A stretch of DNA of 7,022 nt, from assembly GCA_012516015.1 (NCBI GenBank), contig JAAYXG010000338.1, positions 1 to 7,022 of the forward strand, given 5' to 3'. The translations under genes were made by a program, and so were the position numbers. Positions 1 to 5,683 of the stretch are shown one piece after another (positions within the stretch are counted from its first letter, which is position 1; every line of letters begins with the position of its first letter). The notes below the pieces were generated by a model, which was not told the origin of the DNA, did no database searches, and was given only the letters and a program-made list of their open reading frames with translations. Source of the stretch: Lysobacteraceae bacterium. Lineage in GTDB: Bacteria; Pseudomonadota; Gammaproteobacteria; Steroidobacterales; Steroidobacteraceae.

Positions 1-333
1 ATCGAAGACGTGCTCGAGCAGATCGTCGGCGACATCGGGGATGAGTACGACACCGACGAGGACCTCGACATTCGGCGCGAAGGGGAGCGGCAGTACACGG
101 TCAGAGGTCAAACGCGCATTTCCGAGTTCAACGACTATTTCGACACCGAATTCAGCGACGAGGAGTTCGATACGATCGGCGGGCTCGCGACGCATTTCCT
201 CGGCCGGCTGCCGCGACGAGGCGAAACGTTCGTCATGAACGGACTCGAGTTTCGAGTGCTCCGCGCGGATCGTCGCCGTCTGGATACGCTGCGTGTGATT
301 ACGCCGCACGATATCGTCAGAGAAGAACAGTGA
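1..333 (+). CDS. corC: CorC/HlyC-family transporter-associated protein, C-terminal part (5' end outside window)
   Basis: The reading frame is open from the first base and ends at TGA 331-333, so this is the last 110 residues of a longer protein. The first residues (IEDVLEQIVGDIGDEYD) match the end of the CBS-domain pair in CorC-type proteins. The rest fits the CorC_HlyC transporter-associated domain: an acidic linker, a T-(R)-I-x-x-F-N-D-Y-F segment, then LPRRGETFVMNGLEFRVLRA and a closing strand LDTLRVI. Family members (CorC/YbeX, YfjD, TlyC) are linked to magnesium and cobalt efflux or tolerance. The first in-window start-like codon, GTG at position 10, lies inside the CBS region and is not the true start. 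In many gammaproteobacteria corC is followed by lnt; here a 263-base gap and uppP follow. The family call is secure, but corC versus a paralogue cannot be settled from the C-terminus alone. Confidence 0.88.
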   Translation: MEDVLEQIVGDIGDEYDTDEDLDIRREGERQYTVRGQTRISEFNDYFDTEFSDEEFDTIGGLATHFLGRLPRRGETFVMNGLEFRVLRADRRRLDTLRVITPHDIVREEQ

Positions 334-343
334 CGCGTGACGA

Positions 344-410
344 ACGGCCAGGGCCGTGACCCTGCGCTGCTTCGATCCGTAGCGTGCCCCTCCGAGCGGG
401 TCGCCCGCTC
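344..410. other. Two small hairpins after corC, possible weak terminator
   Basis: Two perfect inverted repeats lie just after the corC stop. The first is ACGGCC/GGCCGT at 344-349 and 352-357, realistically a 5-bp stem with a 4-base loop. The second is GAGCGGG/CCCGCTC at 394-400 and 404-410, a 7-bp stem with a TCG loop. Neither is followed by a T-run, so a classical intrinsic terminator is not shown. They may help end or stabilise the corC transcript. Confidence 0.35.
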
Positions 411-540
411 ACCTGCCGGCCAATGCGGTGTTTTCGTTCAAGCGGATGGGCACTGTCGCGAATCGGCGATTTGAGAACTTGCGGCTATCGGCTCTCGGTC
501 TGTTTCTTTATCATTTCGACCCGAGTCCGGTCAGAACACA

Positions 541-546
541 AATAAT
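541..546 (+). promoter_or_regulatory. Weak candidate -10 element for uppP
   Basis: AATAAT matches the sigma-70 -10 consensus at five of six bases and sits in a locally AT-rich patch 50 bases before the uppP ATG, in the 263-base gap after corC. No good -35 is found at 16-18 bases upstream (the 17-base position reads GACCCG). A promoter somewhere in this gap is likely given its length, but this exact site is only a guess. Confidence 0.2.
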
Positions 547-596
547 TACGTGCTTCACCGGCCCTATTCGCACCCGAAAGCCGGTTCGCCCATTCA

Positions 597-1379
597 ATGG
601 AAAATCTCCTGCAAGTCATCCTCCTCGGCATCATCGAAGGCATTACGGAGTTTCTGCCGATTTCCAGCACCGGCCACCTCTTGATCGCGCAACATTGGCT
701 GGGAGCGCGCTCGGATCTGTTCACGATCGCGATCCAGGCCGGTGCCATTCTCGCCGTGGTCGTCATTTATTGGCAGCGACTCTGGGACATGACGACTCGC
801 TTTGCGCAGCCCGCGAATCGAGATTATTTGTACAAGCTCACGACGGCATTCATGATCACGGTCGTCGGCGGCTTCATCGCGAAGCAGATGGGCCTCGAAT
901 TACCCGACGATGTCGCACCGGTCGCGTGGGCATTGATCGTCGGCGGTCTCGTGATCTTCGTGGTCGAAGCGTACGCGGGGCGCCAGCCGCCGAACGACAC
1001 GCTCACCTGGAACGTGGCTTTCTGGGTCGGCATCGCGCAGGTCATCGCCGCGGTATTTCCCGGCACATCGCGCTCCGCGGCGACGATCTTCGCCGCAATG
1101 CTGGCCGGCATGACCTCCCGTCCCGCCGCGGCGGAGTTCGCCTTCATCGTCGGCATTCCGACGATGTTCGCAGCGACCGCTTACGAGCTCATGGCGATGT
1201 ACGCGGACGGGAAGGCCGGCGAAGAGAACTGGATCGATCTCGGCGTCGGCTTCGTCGTTTCTGCGATCGTCGCCTTCATCGCCGTGAAGTGGTTGTTGCA
1301 CTACATACAGACTCACCGCTTCACGCCGTTCGCGTGGTACAGGCTCGCACTCGGAGCAGGCTTGCTCACATTGCTATGA
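597..1379 (+). CDS. uppP: Undecaprenyl-diphosphate phosphatase (UppP/BacA)
   Basis: This 260-residue integral membrane protein (E. coli BacA is 273) removes a phosphate from undecaprenyl diphosphate, regenerating the lipid carrier for peptidoglycan and other surface polymers; excess activity gives bacitracin resistance. Both family signatures are present: the N-terminal EGITEFLPISSTGH (residues 14-27, with catalytic-region E14, E18 and H27) and PGTSRSAATI (155-164, with the essential Arg at 159). A third conserved stretch, AAEFAFIVGIPTM, follows at 178-190. The protein is mostly hydrophobic helices. ATG 597 is chosen because it gives the standard family N-terminus and no in-frame start lies close upstream. 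No Shine-Dalgarno sequence is visible before it, so initiation may be weak or depend on mRNA structure. The symporter gene begins 13 bases after the stop, so the two are probably co-transcribed. Confidence 0.96.
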   Translation: MENLLQVILLGIIEGITEFLPISSTGHLLIAQHWLGARSDLFTIAIQAGAILAVVVIYWQRLWDMTTRFAQPANRDYLYKLTTAFMITVVGGFIAKQMGLELPDDVAPVAWALIVGGLVIFVVEAYAGRQPPNDTLTWNVAFWVGIAQVIAAVFPGTSRSAATIFAAMLAGMTSRPAAAEFAFIVGIPTMFAATAYELMAMYADGKAGEENWIDLGVGFVVSAIVAFIAVKWLLHYIQTHRFTPFAWYRLALGAGLLTLL

Positions 1380-1392
1380 GGACTGTCGCGTC

Positions 1393-2715
1393 ATGAGCGA
1401 GATCGACTCGCGACTTGCCAATCGCATCCTCTTGGGCCTCGTCATCGGGGCGGTCGCCGGCGTCGTCGTGCTCATCATCGGCGCATTCGCGCCGCTCGCG
1501 CTGCAATTTGCCCGCGACCTCGCTACGGCGTTGCTCGACCCCGTCGGGCAGGTCTTCTTGCGGATGCTGTTCTTTGTCGTCATCCCGTTGATCTTCGCGT
1601 CGTTGGTCGTCGGTGTCGTTCAGTTGGGCAGGCTCGGCGATCTGGGGCCGCTCGCAGGCAAGACGTTCTCGTTGTTCGCATTGAACATGATCATCGGCGT
1701 GGCGCTCGGCCTGCTGATGATGAACCTGCTGGAGCCCGGCGCGCGGCTCGACACCGAGACGCAAGCCCGGCTCGTTGCCGAGTACGGCAGCGCGGCGCAG
1801 GGTTACGTGGAAACTCGCAGCGAGCAGCCCAGCATGAGCCTCGGGTTGCTCGTCGAGATGTTCATGCCGCGCAATCTCTTCGGAGCGTTCGTTGGCAACG
1901 AGCGCAATTCGCTTGGAGAGGTTCTGCCGTTGATCCTGTTCGCATTGCTCGTCGGCGCGGCAGGCACGCAGCTCGAACCGGAGCGCCGCGATCGCCTGCG
2001 AGGCGCCATGGAGACCGTCTCGCAGTTGATGACGCACATCGTGCATTTCGCGCTGCGACTCGCGCCCTACGCCGTGGCCGCGCTGATCTTCAGCGTTGTC
2101 GTCAAAGTCGGGTTCGACATTCTGATTGCGCTCGGCGTCTTCGTGCTCGGCTGCCTCGGGGTCATGGCCTTGCACCTATTCGGCACGTTCTCCGTGTGGC
2201 TCAAGGTCGGGACGAAGCGAAGTCCGCGCGAATTCTTCCGCCTGATCACGCCGGTGCTGGTCACGGCATTCACGACGAGCTCCAGCAACGCGACGTTGCC
2301 CGCATCGATCGCGACGGCGCGCGAGTCGCTCGGCGTGCGTCCGAGCGTCGCGGGCTTCGTGCTCCCGCTCGGGGCGACGATGAACATGAGCGGAACCGCG
2401 CTCTACGAAGGCTGCGTGGTATTGTTCGTCGCGCAGGTGTTCGGAGTTGATTTAACGTTCGCGCAGCAGCTGACGCTGCTGATGCTCGCAGTGTTGAGTG
2501 CAGTCGCGGTCGCGGGTATTCCGGGCGGGTCGTTACCGCTCATCGCGGGGCTGCTGGCCACGTTCGGCGTTCCGCCGGAGGGCATCGGTATCGTGCTCGG
2601 AGCGGATCGGATTCTCGATATGGCTCGCACGGTCGTCAACGTCGGTGCCGACCTCGTGACGTCCGTCGTGATCGAAGACCGCACGCCGCCCACCGAAGTG
2701 CGCACCCCGGGCTGA
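1393..2715 (+). CDS. Dicarboxylate/amino acid:cation symporter (GltP-like, DAACS family)
   Basis: This 440-residue transporter has the glutamate-transporter-homologue fold and should import acidic amino acids (glutamate/aspartate) with Na+ or H+ across the inner membrane. The transport core is complete: hairpin 1 with TSSSNATLP (295-303), TM7 motif NMSGT (331-335), hairpin 2 with GIPGGSLP (375-382), and TM8 with ILDMARTVVNVGAD (407-420). D409, R412, N416 and D420 match the GltPh residues D394, R397, N401 and D405, which bind the substrate amino group, the side-chain carboxylate and sodium. This favours an acidic amino acid over a C4-dicarboxylate, since DctA differs at these sites. The TM7 motif has Ser where most members have Asp. 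A hydrophilic loop at about 114-147 is longer than in minimal homologues. The start ATG has TGAGGA about 10 bases upstream, overlapping the uppP stop, which suggests coupling. Confidence 0.93.
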   Translation: MSEIDSRLANRILLGLVIGAVAGVVVLIIGAFAPLALQFARDLATALLDPVGQVFLRMLFFVVIPLIFASLVVGVVQLGRLGDLGPLAGKTFSLFALNMIIGVALGLLMMNLLEPGARLDTETQARLVAEYGSAAQGYVETRSEQPSMSLGLLVEMFMPRNLFGAFVGNERNSLGEVLPLILFALLVGAAGTQLEPERRDRLRGAMETVSQLMTHIVHFALRLAPYAVAALIFSVVVKVGFDILIALGVFVLGCLGVMALHLFGTFSVWLKVGTKRSPREFFRLITPVLVTAFTTSSSNATLPASIATARESLGVRPSVAGFVLPLGATMNMSGTALYEGCVVLFVAQVFGVDLTFAQQLTLLMLAVLSAVAVAGIPGGSLPLIAGLLATFGVPPEGIGIVLGADRILDMARTVVNVGADLVTSVVIEDRTPPTEVRTPG

Positions 2716-2762
2716 GCCACGAGCCGCTTGCGCGCGGATCAAAGCGCTGTTGGCGAGGCAGG

Positions 2763-2807
2763 GGCTCAGCCGGCAGATCGAGTTCGTCGCCCGGCTGAGC
2801 CAGTTTT
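2763..2807 (+). terminator. Terminator-like hairpin after the symporter gene
   Basis: A perfect 11-bp inverted repeat GGCTCAGCCGG (2763-2773) and CCGGCTGAGCC (2791-2801) encloses a 17-base loop and is followed by AGTTTT. It lies 47 bases after the symporter stop, between convergent genes. The strong GC stem with a short T-run fits a Rho-independent terminator for the uppP-symporter unit. The long loop and the run of only four T's make it less than ideal. Confidence 0.6.
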
Positions 2808-2829
2808 CGTGATCCTGATTGCTCGTGAT

Positions 2830-2887
2830 TTCGTGACTCGCGATCGGCTGAGCTCGGTGACTTAGCCACCGTTTCGCGAGTCACGAA
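2830..2887. terminator. Long two-part hairpin between convergent genes, likely bidirectional transcription end
   Basis: The outer stem is a perfect 14-bp inverted repeat, TTCGTGACTCGCGA (2830-2843) with TCGCGAGTCACGAA (2874-2887). Inside, GGCTGAG (2846-2852) pairs with CTTAGCC (2861-2867) through one G-U pair around an 8-base loop. On the minus strand it starts 15 bases after the stop of the coiled-coil gene, so it could end that transcript or protect its 3' end. There is no T-run on either side, so the terminator role is inferred from place and stem strength. Confidence 0.5.
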
Positions 2888-2902
2888 GCATTGGTCACGA
2901 GA

Positions 2903-3652
2903 TTACTTCTTCTTCGTGTCTGCTGATTCGTCCTGCTCGATCGATTCGAGCAGCTTCTCGTCGAGCTCCGGTACGCTCGGCACATCTTTCTTCTTCTTCG
3001 AATCCTTGGCCGCGGTGGCGAGCTCGTGCAGCTTGAGGCTCGTCTCATGCAGGTCTCGATGCTGCTTCACGAGAGAGGTCACGTTCTTCTTGATGTCGGC
3101 AAGCTGCTGCTCCAGCTTTCGCTTGTCCGCGCGCAGCGCGTTGGCCGTCGCTTCTTCCTGCTTGCGCAGGTCCGCTTCGGCGCGCCGTTCCTTCTTGAGC
3201 GCGTTCATCTTCTTCAAGACGTTCTCCGGCGTGTCGGAGAGCGCCGTATTGATCGCCTTGATCTCCTTTTCCTTGTCCGCGAGAGCCTGCTTGAGCTTTT
3301 TCAGCTCGTTTGCGGTCGAGGCCCGCTCAACGGCAATCGCCTGAGTGGTGTTCTCCAGCGTCTTTTGCAGCTCCGCGGCGCGAGTTTCGGCAGTTTTCTG
3401 CGCCTTCGCCGCAGCCATGAGCTTCTGCTCGAGCGTTGCGACTTGCTGCTTCGCCTGTTCGCGGGTTTCTGCGACGGTCGCTTCGGCGGCCGCGATCTTC
3501 TTCAGCACATTTTCCAGCGCTTCTTTGAGCTCGTCGTGAGAGCAGTTGGGGTCCAGCTTCAAAGCCTCGGCGGCACCCCTCATCAACACTTGCTTGCTGA
3601 TCGCAAGCTCTTTCCATACTTTCAACTGCAGCTCTAATTGCGCTTGATCCAC
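2903..3652 (-). CDS. Cytoplasmic coiled-coil protein, function unknown
   Basis: The product is 249 residues with no signal peptide and no membrane segment. Residues 1-48 (LELQLKVWKELAISKQVLM, then LDPNCSHDELKEAL) look like a small helical domain with one Cys at 37. Residues about 48-138 and 143-220 are long Ala/Glu/Lys/Gln-rich heptad-type helices, broken near P142 in the conserved-looking motif DTPENVLKKM. The tail is Lys-rich, then acidic, ending DTKKK. It resembles conserved hypothetical coiled-coil proteins of gammaproteobacteria, from memory and without a named function. The start is GTG 3652: AAAGG (plus-strand 3661-3665) lies 8 bases before it, whereas the longer frame reaching ATG 3784 would read through the promoter-like TATAAT and an unlikely Pro/Gly-rich leader. 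It is divergent from the amidase operon and convergent with the symporter. A structural or scaffolding role is a guess. Confidence 0.82.
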   Translation of the reverse strand: MDQAQLELQLKVWKELAISKQVLMRGAAEALKLDPNCSHDELKEALENVLKKIAAAEATVAETREQAKQQVATLEQKLMAAAKAQKTAETRAAELQKTLENTTQAIAVERASTANELKKLKQALADKEKEIKAINTALSDTPENVLKKMNALKKERRAEADLRKQEEATANALRADKRKLEQQLADIKKNVTSLVKQHRDLHETSLKLHELATAAKDSKKKKDVPSVPELDEKLLESIEQDESADTKKK

Positions 3653-3660
3653 ATCTGTTA

Positions 3661-3665
3661 CCTTT
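3661..3665 (-). promoter_or_regulatory. Ribosome binding site fixing the coiled-coil gene start
   Basis: On the minus strand the sequence reads AAAGG followed by 8 bases and then GTG (3652-3650). This spacing is right for an in-frame GTG start. An ATG that overlaps it (ATGTGG) is out of frame. This site argues against the longer open frame that begins at 3784. Confidence 0.65.
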
Positions 3666-3709
3666 GGGTTAGTGAGAAAATCGGTTTGGGCGAAAAATAG
3701 GGGGCGCAA

Positions 3710-3715
3710 ATTATA
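3710..3715 (-). promoter_or_regulatory. Consensus -10 element (TATAAT) for the coiled-coil gene
   Basis: The minus strand reads TATAAT at 3715-3710, a perfect sigma-70 -10 box, followed by TTGCGCCCCC, a GC-rich discriminator. The start codon is 57 bases downstream, which leaves a leader of about 50 bases. The -35 position 17 bases upstream reads CCCCAG, which is poor, so the promoter may need an activator. The same bases read TATAGT on the plus strand (3712-3717), so start in both directions is conceivable. Confidence 0.55.
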
Positions 3716-3834
3716 GTCCAGAACGCCGCTCCCTGGGGGCAGGGCCGCCCCTGAGGAATATGGGCCGGTGTGCCCCGAAAACAAGCGCTCGCGGCGCGGC
3801 AGCGAAGAAGAGTCAGGTCGTCGTGACGCTCGTC

Positions 3835-3886
3835 ATTGCACGCGAGGGCGCCCCTCGCACGACGTCCCGCCGTCGTGCCGTGCAAT
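3835..3886. other. Three-way-junction inverted repeat cluster, possible structured RNA
   Basis: Three perfect helices nest in 52 bases. The outer stem is ATTGCACG (3835-3842) with CGTGCAAT (3879-3886). Inside it are GCGAGGG/CCCTCGC (3842-3848, 3852-3858, CGC loop) and GCACGACG/CGTCGTGC (3857-3864, 3871-3878, TCCCGC loop); a base or two at the junctions is shared between neighbouring stems. Together they form a compact cloverleaf-like fold on either strand. It could be a leader element, a small RNA domain or a palindromic repeat. No known RNA family was recognised. Confidence 0.45.
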
Positions 3887-4108
3887 TCGTGCAAGTCGGT
3901 CGGGTTCGACCGGCGTGCTTCACCCCAGCCGGCGATCCGGCCGTCGGGCAATTTGTCATTAATCGCCGATTGCGCGACGTGCATCACACATGGAGACTCT
4001 CTGGCCCCGTAGATTCGATCGAAAATTCAAGCGTGTAACCCTGAAGACATGACGCTGTTTCGAGCACTTGCAGGCGCTCGGCGCGCGGGTGCGTTCTGCC
4101 AAGGACGC

Positions 4109-4129
4109 TCATAGGGAAAGGTCCTATGA
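4109..4129. other. Short hairpin upstream of the amidase operon
   Basis: TCATAGG (4109-4115) and CCTATGA (4123-4129) form a perfect 7-bp inverted repeat with a 7-base loop, GAAAGGT. It lies about 70 bases before the amidase GTG start. It could be an operator-like dyad or a leader hairpin; the sequence alone does not decide. Confidence 0.3.
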
Positions 4130-4186
4130 ACGATTAAGAGAGCGGCCCGCGCGGAACACGGAATACTTTCAGTAGGGTCAAGCGGC

Positions 4187-4190
4187 GGAG
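4187..4190 (+). promoter_or_regulatory. Ribosome binding site favouring the GTG start of the amidase
   Basis: GGAG lies 7 bases before GTG 4198 but 16 before the in-frame ATG 4207. The reading frame is closed upstream by TAA at 4135-4137, with no other ATG, GTG or TTG start between. The GTG start is therefore the better choice. Confidence 0.55.
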
Positions 4191-4197
4191 CGCTCGA

Positions 4198-5679
4198 GTG
4201 GAAGCGATGGGAATCCCGCCGGCCAGGAGCTTTATCGTCGTGACGGCCACGACAGACATACCGCTCGAGGAGCGATATCGCAGCGAACGTGAGGCTTGCA
4301 GCGACGAGCTCGGCACCGAGCTCATGCGGATCACGGGCGATATCGAGGATCCGATCATCAAGCTCAAGTACCTGCGGGGTGCCATCGATCGCCGCGACGA
4401 AGGTCCGATCGATCTGGTCCCGCTGGCGCCTGTCCGTCGGGCTTGGTATCGCCTGCGCGGGATCGAAGCGCTGCACCGCATGTTGCGTACCGAGAGTGGC
4501 GCGAGCGACACGATCGTCGAGCGCGTCCGGATCGCCCGGCGGGCCGCACGGCGTTCGATCGCGGGTACGATTGCCGCAGCCCTGTTTCTCATCCCGGCAT
4601 TGTTCGCGGGGCTCGTCGTGAACGTGGGTGAGGGCGACCCGCCGATTCAGATCGCGGAGAAAAGGAGCGCTTCCGCCGCGATAGCGGCGTCGACGGAACA
4701 GCCCGATGAGGTTTCCGGCGGAGGGGGAGCGAGGCGGATCGAGCCGATCGCCGAGTCTTTGCCGCCCGAGGAGCTCGGGATCGTGCCGACGACGATCTGG
4801 CTCGCCGACAAGGGTCCCGGATGGGAGCTCTACAGCAACGGGTTACGCATCGAGACGAGCTTCGCGGTGGCAGGCAAGGAGCGAAGCTATGTCGTGCATC
4901 ACCGCGAGCTTGGGCCGCAGCAGGAGCTGCATTCGAAGCCGGTCGGAATCCTCTTTCACACCTCGGAAAGCGACCTGTGGCCGCTCGAGGAAGGTTACGG
5001 GCACGAGCTGCGCCGCAGCTCCTCGAGCTTGATCAAGTACGTGCAGCGTCAACAGGCGTACAACTATCTGATCGATCGCTTCGGGCGCGTTTACCGCATC
5101 GTCGAGGACGAAACGCGCGCAAACCACGCCGGGCGCGGCATTTGGGCCCGGAATCAAGATGTGTATCTCGATCTGAACAATGCCTTTCTCGGCGTCTCCT
5201 TCGAGACCCGTTGGGAAGGCGGTCGATCGCTGCCGATCACGCGTGCGCAGCTGATCGCAGGCCGCAACTTGACGCATTACCTGCGACAACGTTTCGCGAT
5301 CGCGCCCGAAATGTGCGTGACACACGGGCTGACGAGCGTGAACGCGACGCGCAAGCTCATCGGGTATCACCTCGACTGGGCGCGCGGATTCCCGTTCGAG
5401 GCGTTCGGCCTGCCGAACCAGTACGCGCAGCCGACGCCGAGCGTAGCGCTGTTCGGGTTCCGCTACGACGATGATTTCTTGAAGACGCTCGGCGAGCCGT
5501 GGCCCGGTTTGCTCGCCGCGGATCAATTGTTGGTAGACGAAGCGCGCGAGCGCGCCACAACCGTCGATGAGGTGCGCCGCGAGCGGCAGAAGCGCTATCA
5601 AGAATGGTCGCAGTACGCTGCGGAAGAGGCGAGCGTTGCGCGTGAACCCAGTTCGAAGACTCAAGACAAGCGAGGGTAG
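4198..5679 (+). CDS. Membrane-anchored N-acetylmuramoyl-L-alanine amidase (AmpD/PGRP fold, Amidase_2)
   Basis: This 493-residue protein should cut the bond between N-acetylmuramic acid and the stem peptide of peptidoglycan in the periplasm. Residues 1-120 are charged and end in RIARRAARR; residues 121-143 form one membrane helix. By the positive-inside rule the N-terminus is cytoplasmic and the rest periplasmic. A Gly/Ala/Pro linker (about 150-190) and a beta-rich segment (195-250) precede the catalytic domain (about 248-400). Candidate zinc ligands are H254 (ILFHTS), H376 (VTHGLTS) and D393 (HLDWARGFPF). NHAG (309-312), E336 and K386 fit other conserved positions. In AmpD the equivalent Lys and Asp are two residues apart; here they are seven apart, so the loop is extended. 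The tail (about 440-493) is charged and probably helical. GTG 4198 is chosen because GGAG lies 7 bases before it; ATG 4207 is the alternative. The next gene starts 4 bases after the stop. Confidence 0.85.
   Translation: MEAMGIPPARSFIVVTATTDIPLEERYRSEREACSDELGTELMRITGDIEDPIIKLKYLRGAIDRRDEGPIDLVPLAPVRRAWYRLRGIEALHRMLRTESGASDTIVERVRIARRAARRSIAGTIAAALFLIPALFAGLVVNVGEGDPPIQIAEKRSASAAIAASTEQPDEVSGGGGARRIEPIAESLPPEELGIVPTTIWLADKGPGWELYSNGLRIETSFAVAGKERSYVVHHRELGPQQELHSKPVGILFHTSESDLWPLEEGYGHELRRSSSSLIKYVQRQQAYNYLIDRFGRVYRIVEDETRANHAGRGIWARNQDVYLDLNNAFLGVSFETRWEGGRSLPITRAQLIAGRNLTHYLRQRFAIAPEMCVTHGLTSVNATRKLIGYHLDWARGFPFEAFGLPNQYAQPTPSVALFGFRYDDDFLKTLGEPWPGLLAADQLLVDEARERATTVDEVRRERQKRYQEWSQYAAEEASVAREPSSKTQDKRG
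5672..5676 (+). promoter_or_regulatory. Ribosome binding site of the actin-like gene, overlapping the amidase 3' end
   Basis: GAGGG lies just before the amidase TAG (5677-5679) and 7 bases before ATG 5684. A ribosome ending the amidase would sit on the next start, which supports coupled translation. It also decides the start against in-frame codons as far upstream as 5567. Confidence 0.7.
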
Positions 5680-5683
5680 ATCG

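Larger units (their letters stand above)
3716..4197. other. Long intergenic region without a convincing gene, rich in hairpins
   Basis: Between the divergent coiled-coil and amidase genes no open frame looks coding: short frames on both strands are Arg/Pro/Ala-rich and lack a properly spaced ribosome binding site. Structure is dense instead. There are perfect stems at 3740-3753 (CAGGG/CCCTG), 3835-3886 (three-way junction, listed separately), 3897-3912 (CGGTCG/CGACCG, GGTT loop), 3928-3941 (GCCGG/CCGGC) and 4109-4129 (TCATAGG/CCTATGA). I found no convincing plus-strand promoter, although the operon at 4198 needs one. No tRNA, tmRNA or SRP RNA was recognised. Confidence 0.5.

Noticed and set aside
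471..514. TTGAGA and TATCAT as a promoter for uppP
   Set aside because: The spacing between them is 32 bases, far from 17, and no better pairing was found for either.
428..1396. A 322-codon plus-strand frame overlapping uppP
   Set aside because: It is Arg/His-rich with no recognisable domain and lies in another frame of uppP, whose motifs are unmistakable.
2636..2884. Short minus-strand frame across the symporter 3' end and the hairpins
   Set aside because: It overlaps the symporter and both inverted repeats and has no family features or ribosome binding site.
3653..3784. A 44-residue N-terminal extension of the coiled-coil protein starting at ATG 3784
   Set aside because: It would pass through a perfect TATAAT, has a Gly/Pro-rich composition unlike the rest, and the GTG at 3652 has a well-spaced AAAGG.
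3895..3914. GGGTTCGACC reminiscent of a tRNA T-arm
   Set aside because: The stem and loop sizes are wrong (8-bp stem, 4-base loop) and no D-arm, anticodon arm or acceptor stem surrounds it.
3730..3960. Resemblance to 6S RNA (CCCCTGAGGAATAT, then GCGCTCGCGG, loosely like parts of E. coli ssrS)
   Set aside because: I could not find the long closing stem that pairs the 5' and 3' ends, and the neighbours are not zapA or the folate cyclo-ligase gene. A covariance-model search would settle it.
3760..4038. A possible 92-residue plus-strand gene in the intergenic region
   Set aside because: GAGGA lies only 2 bases from its ATG, the product is Arg-rich without motifs, and the stretch is dominated by perfect hairpins.
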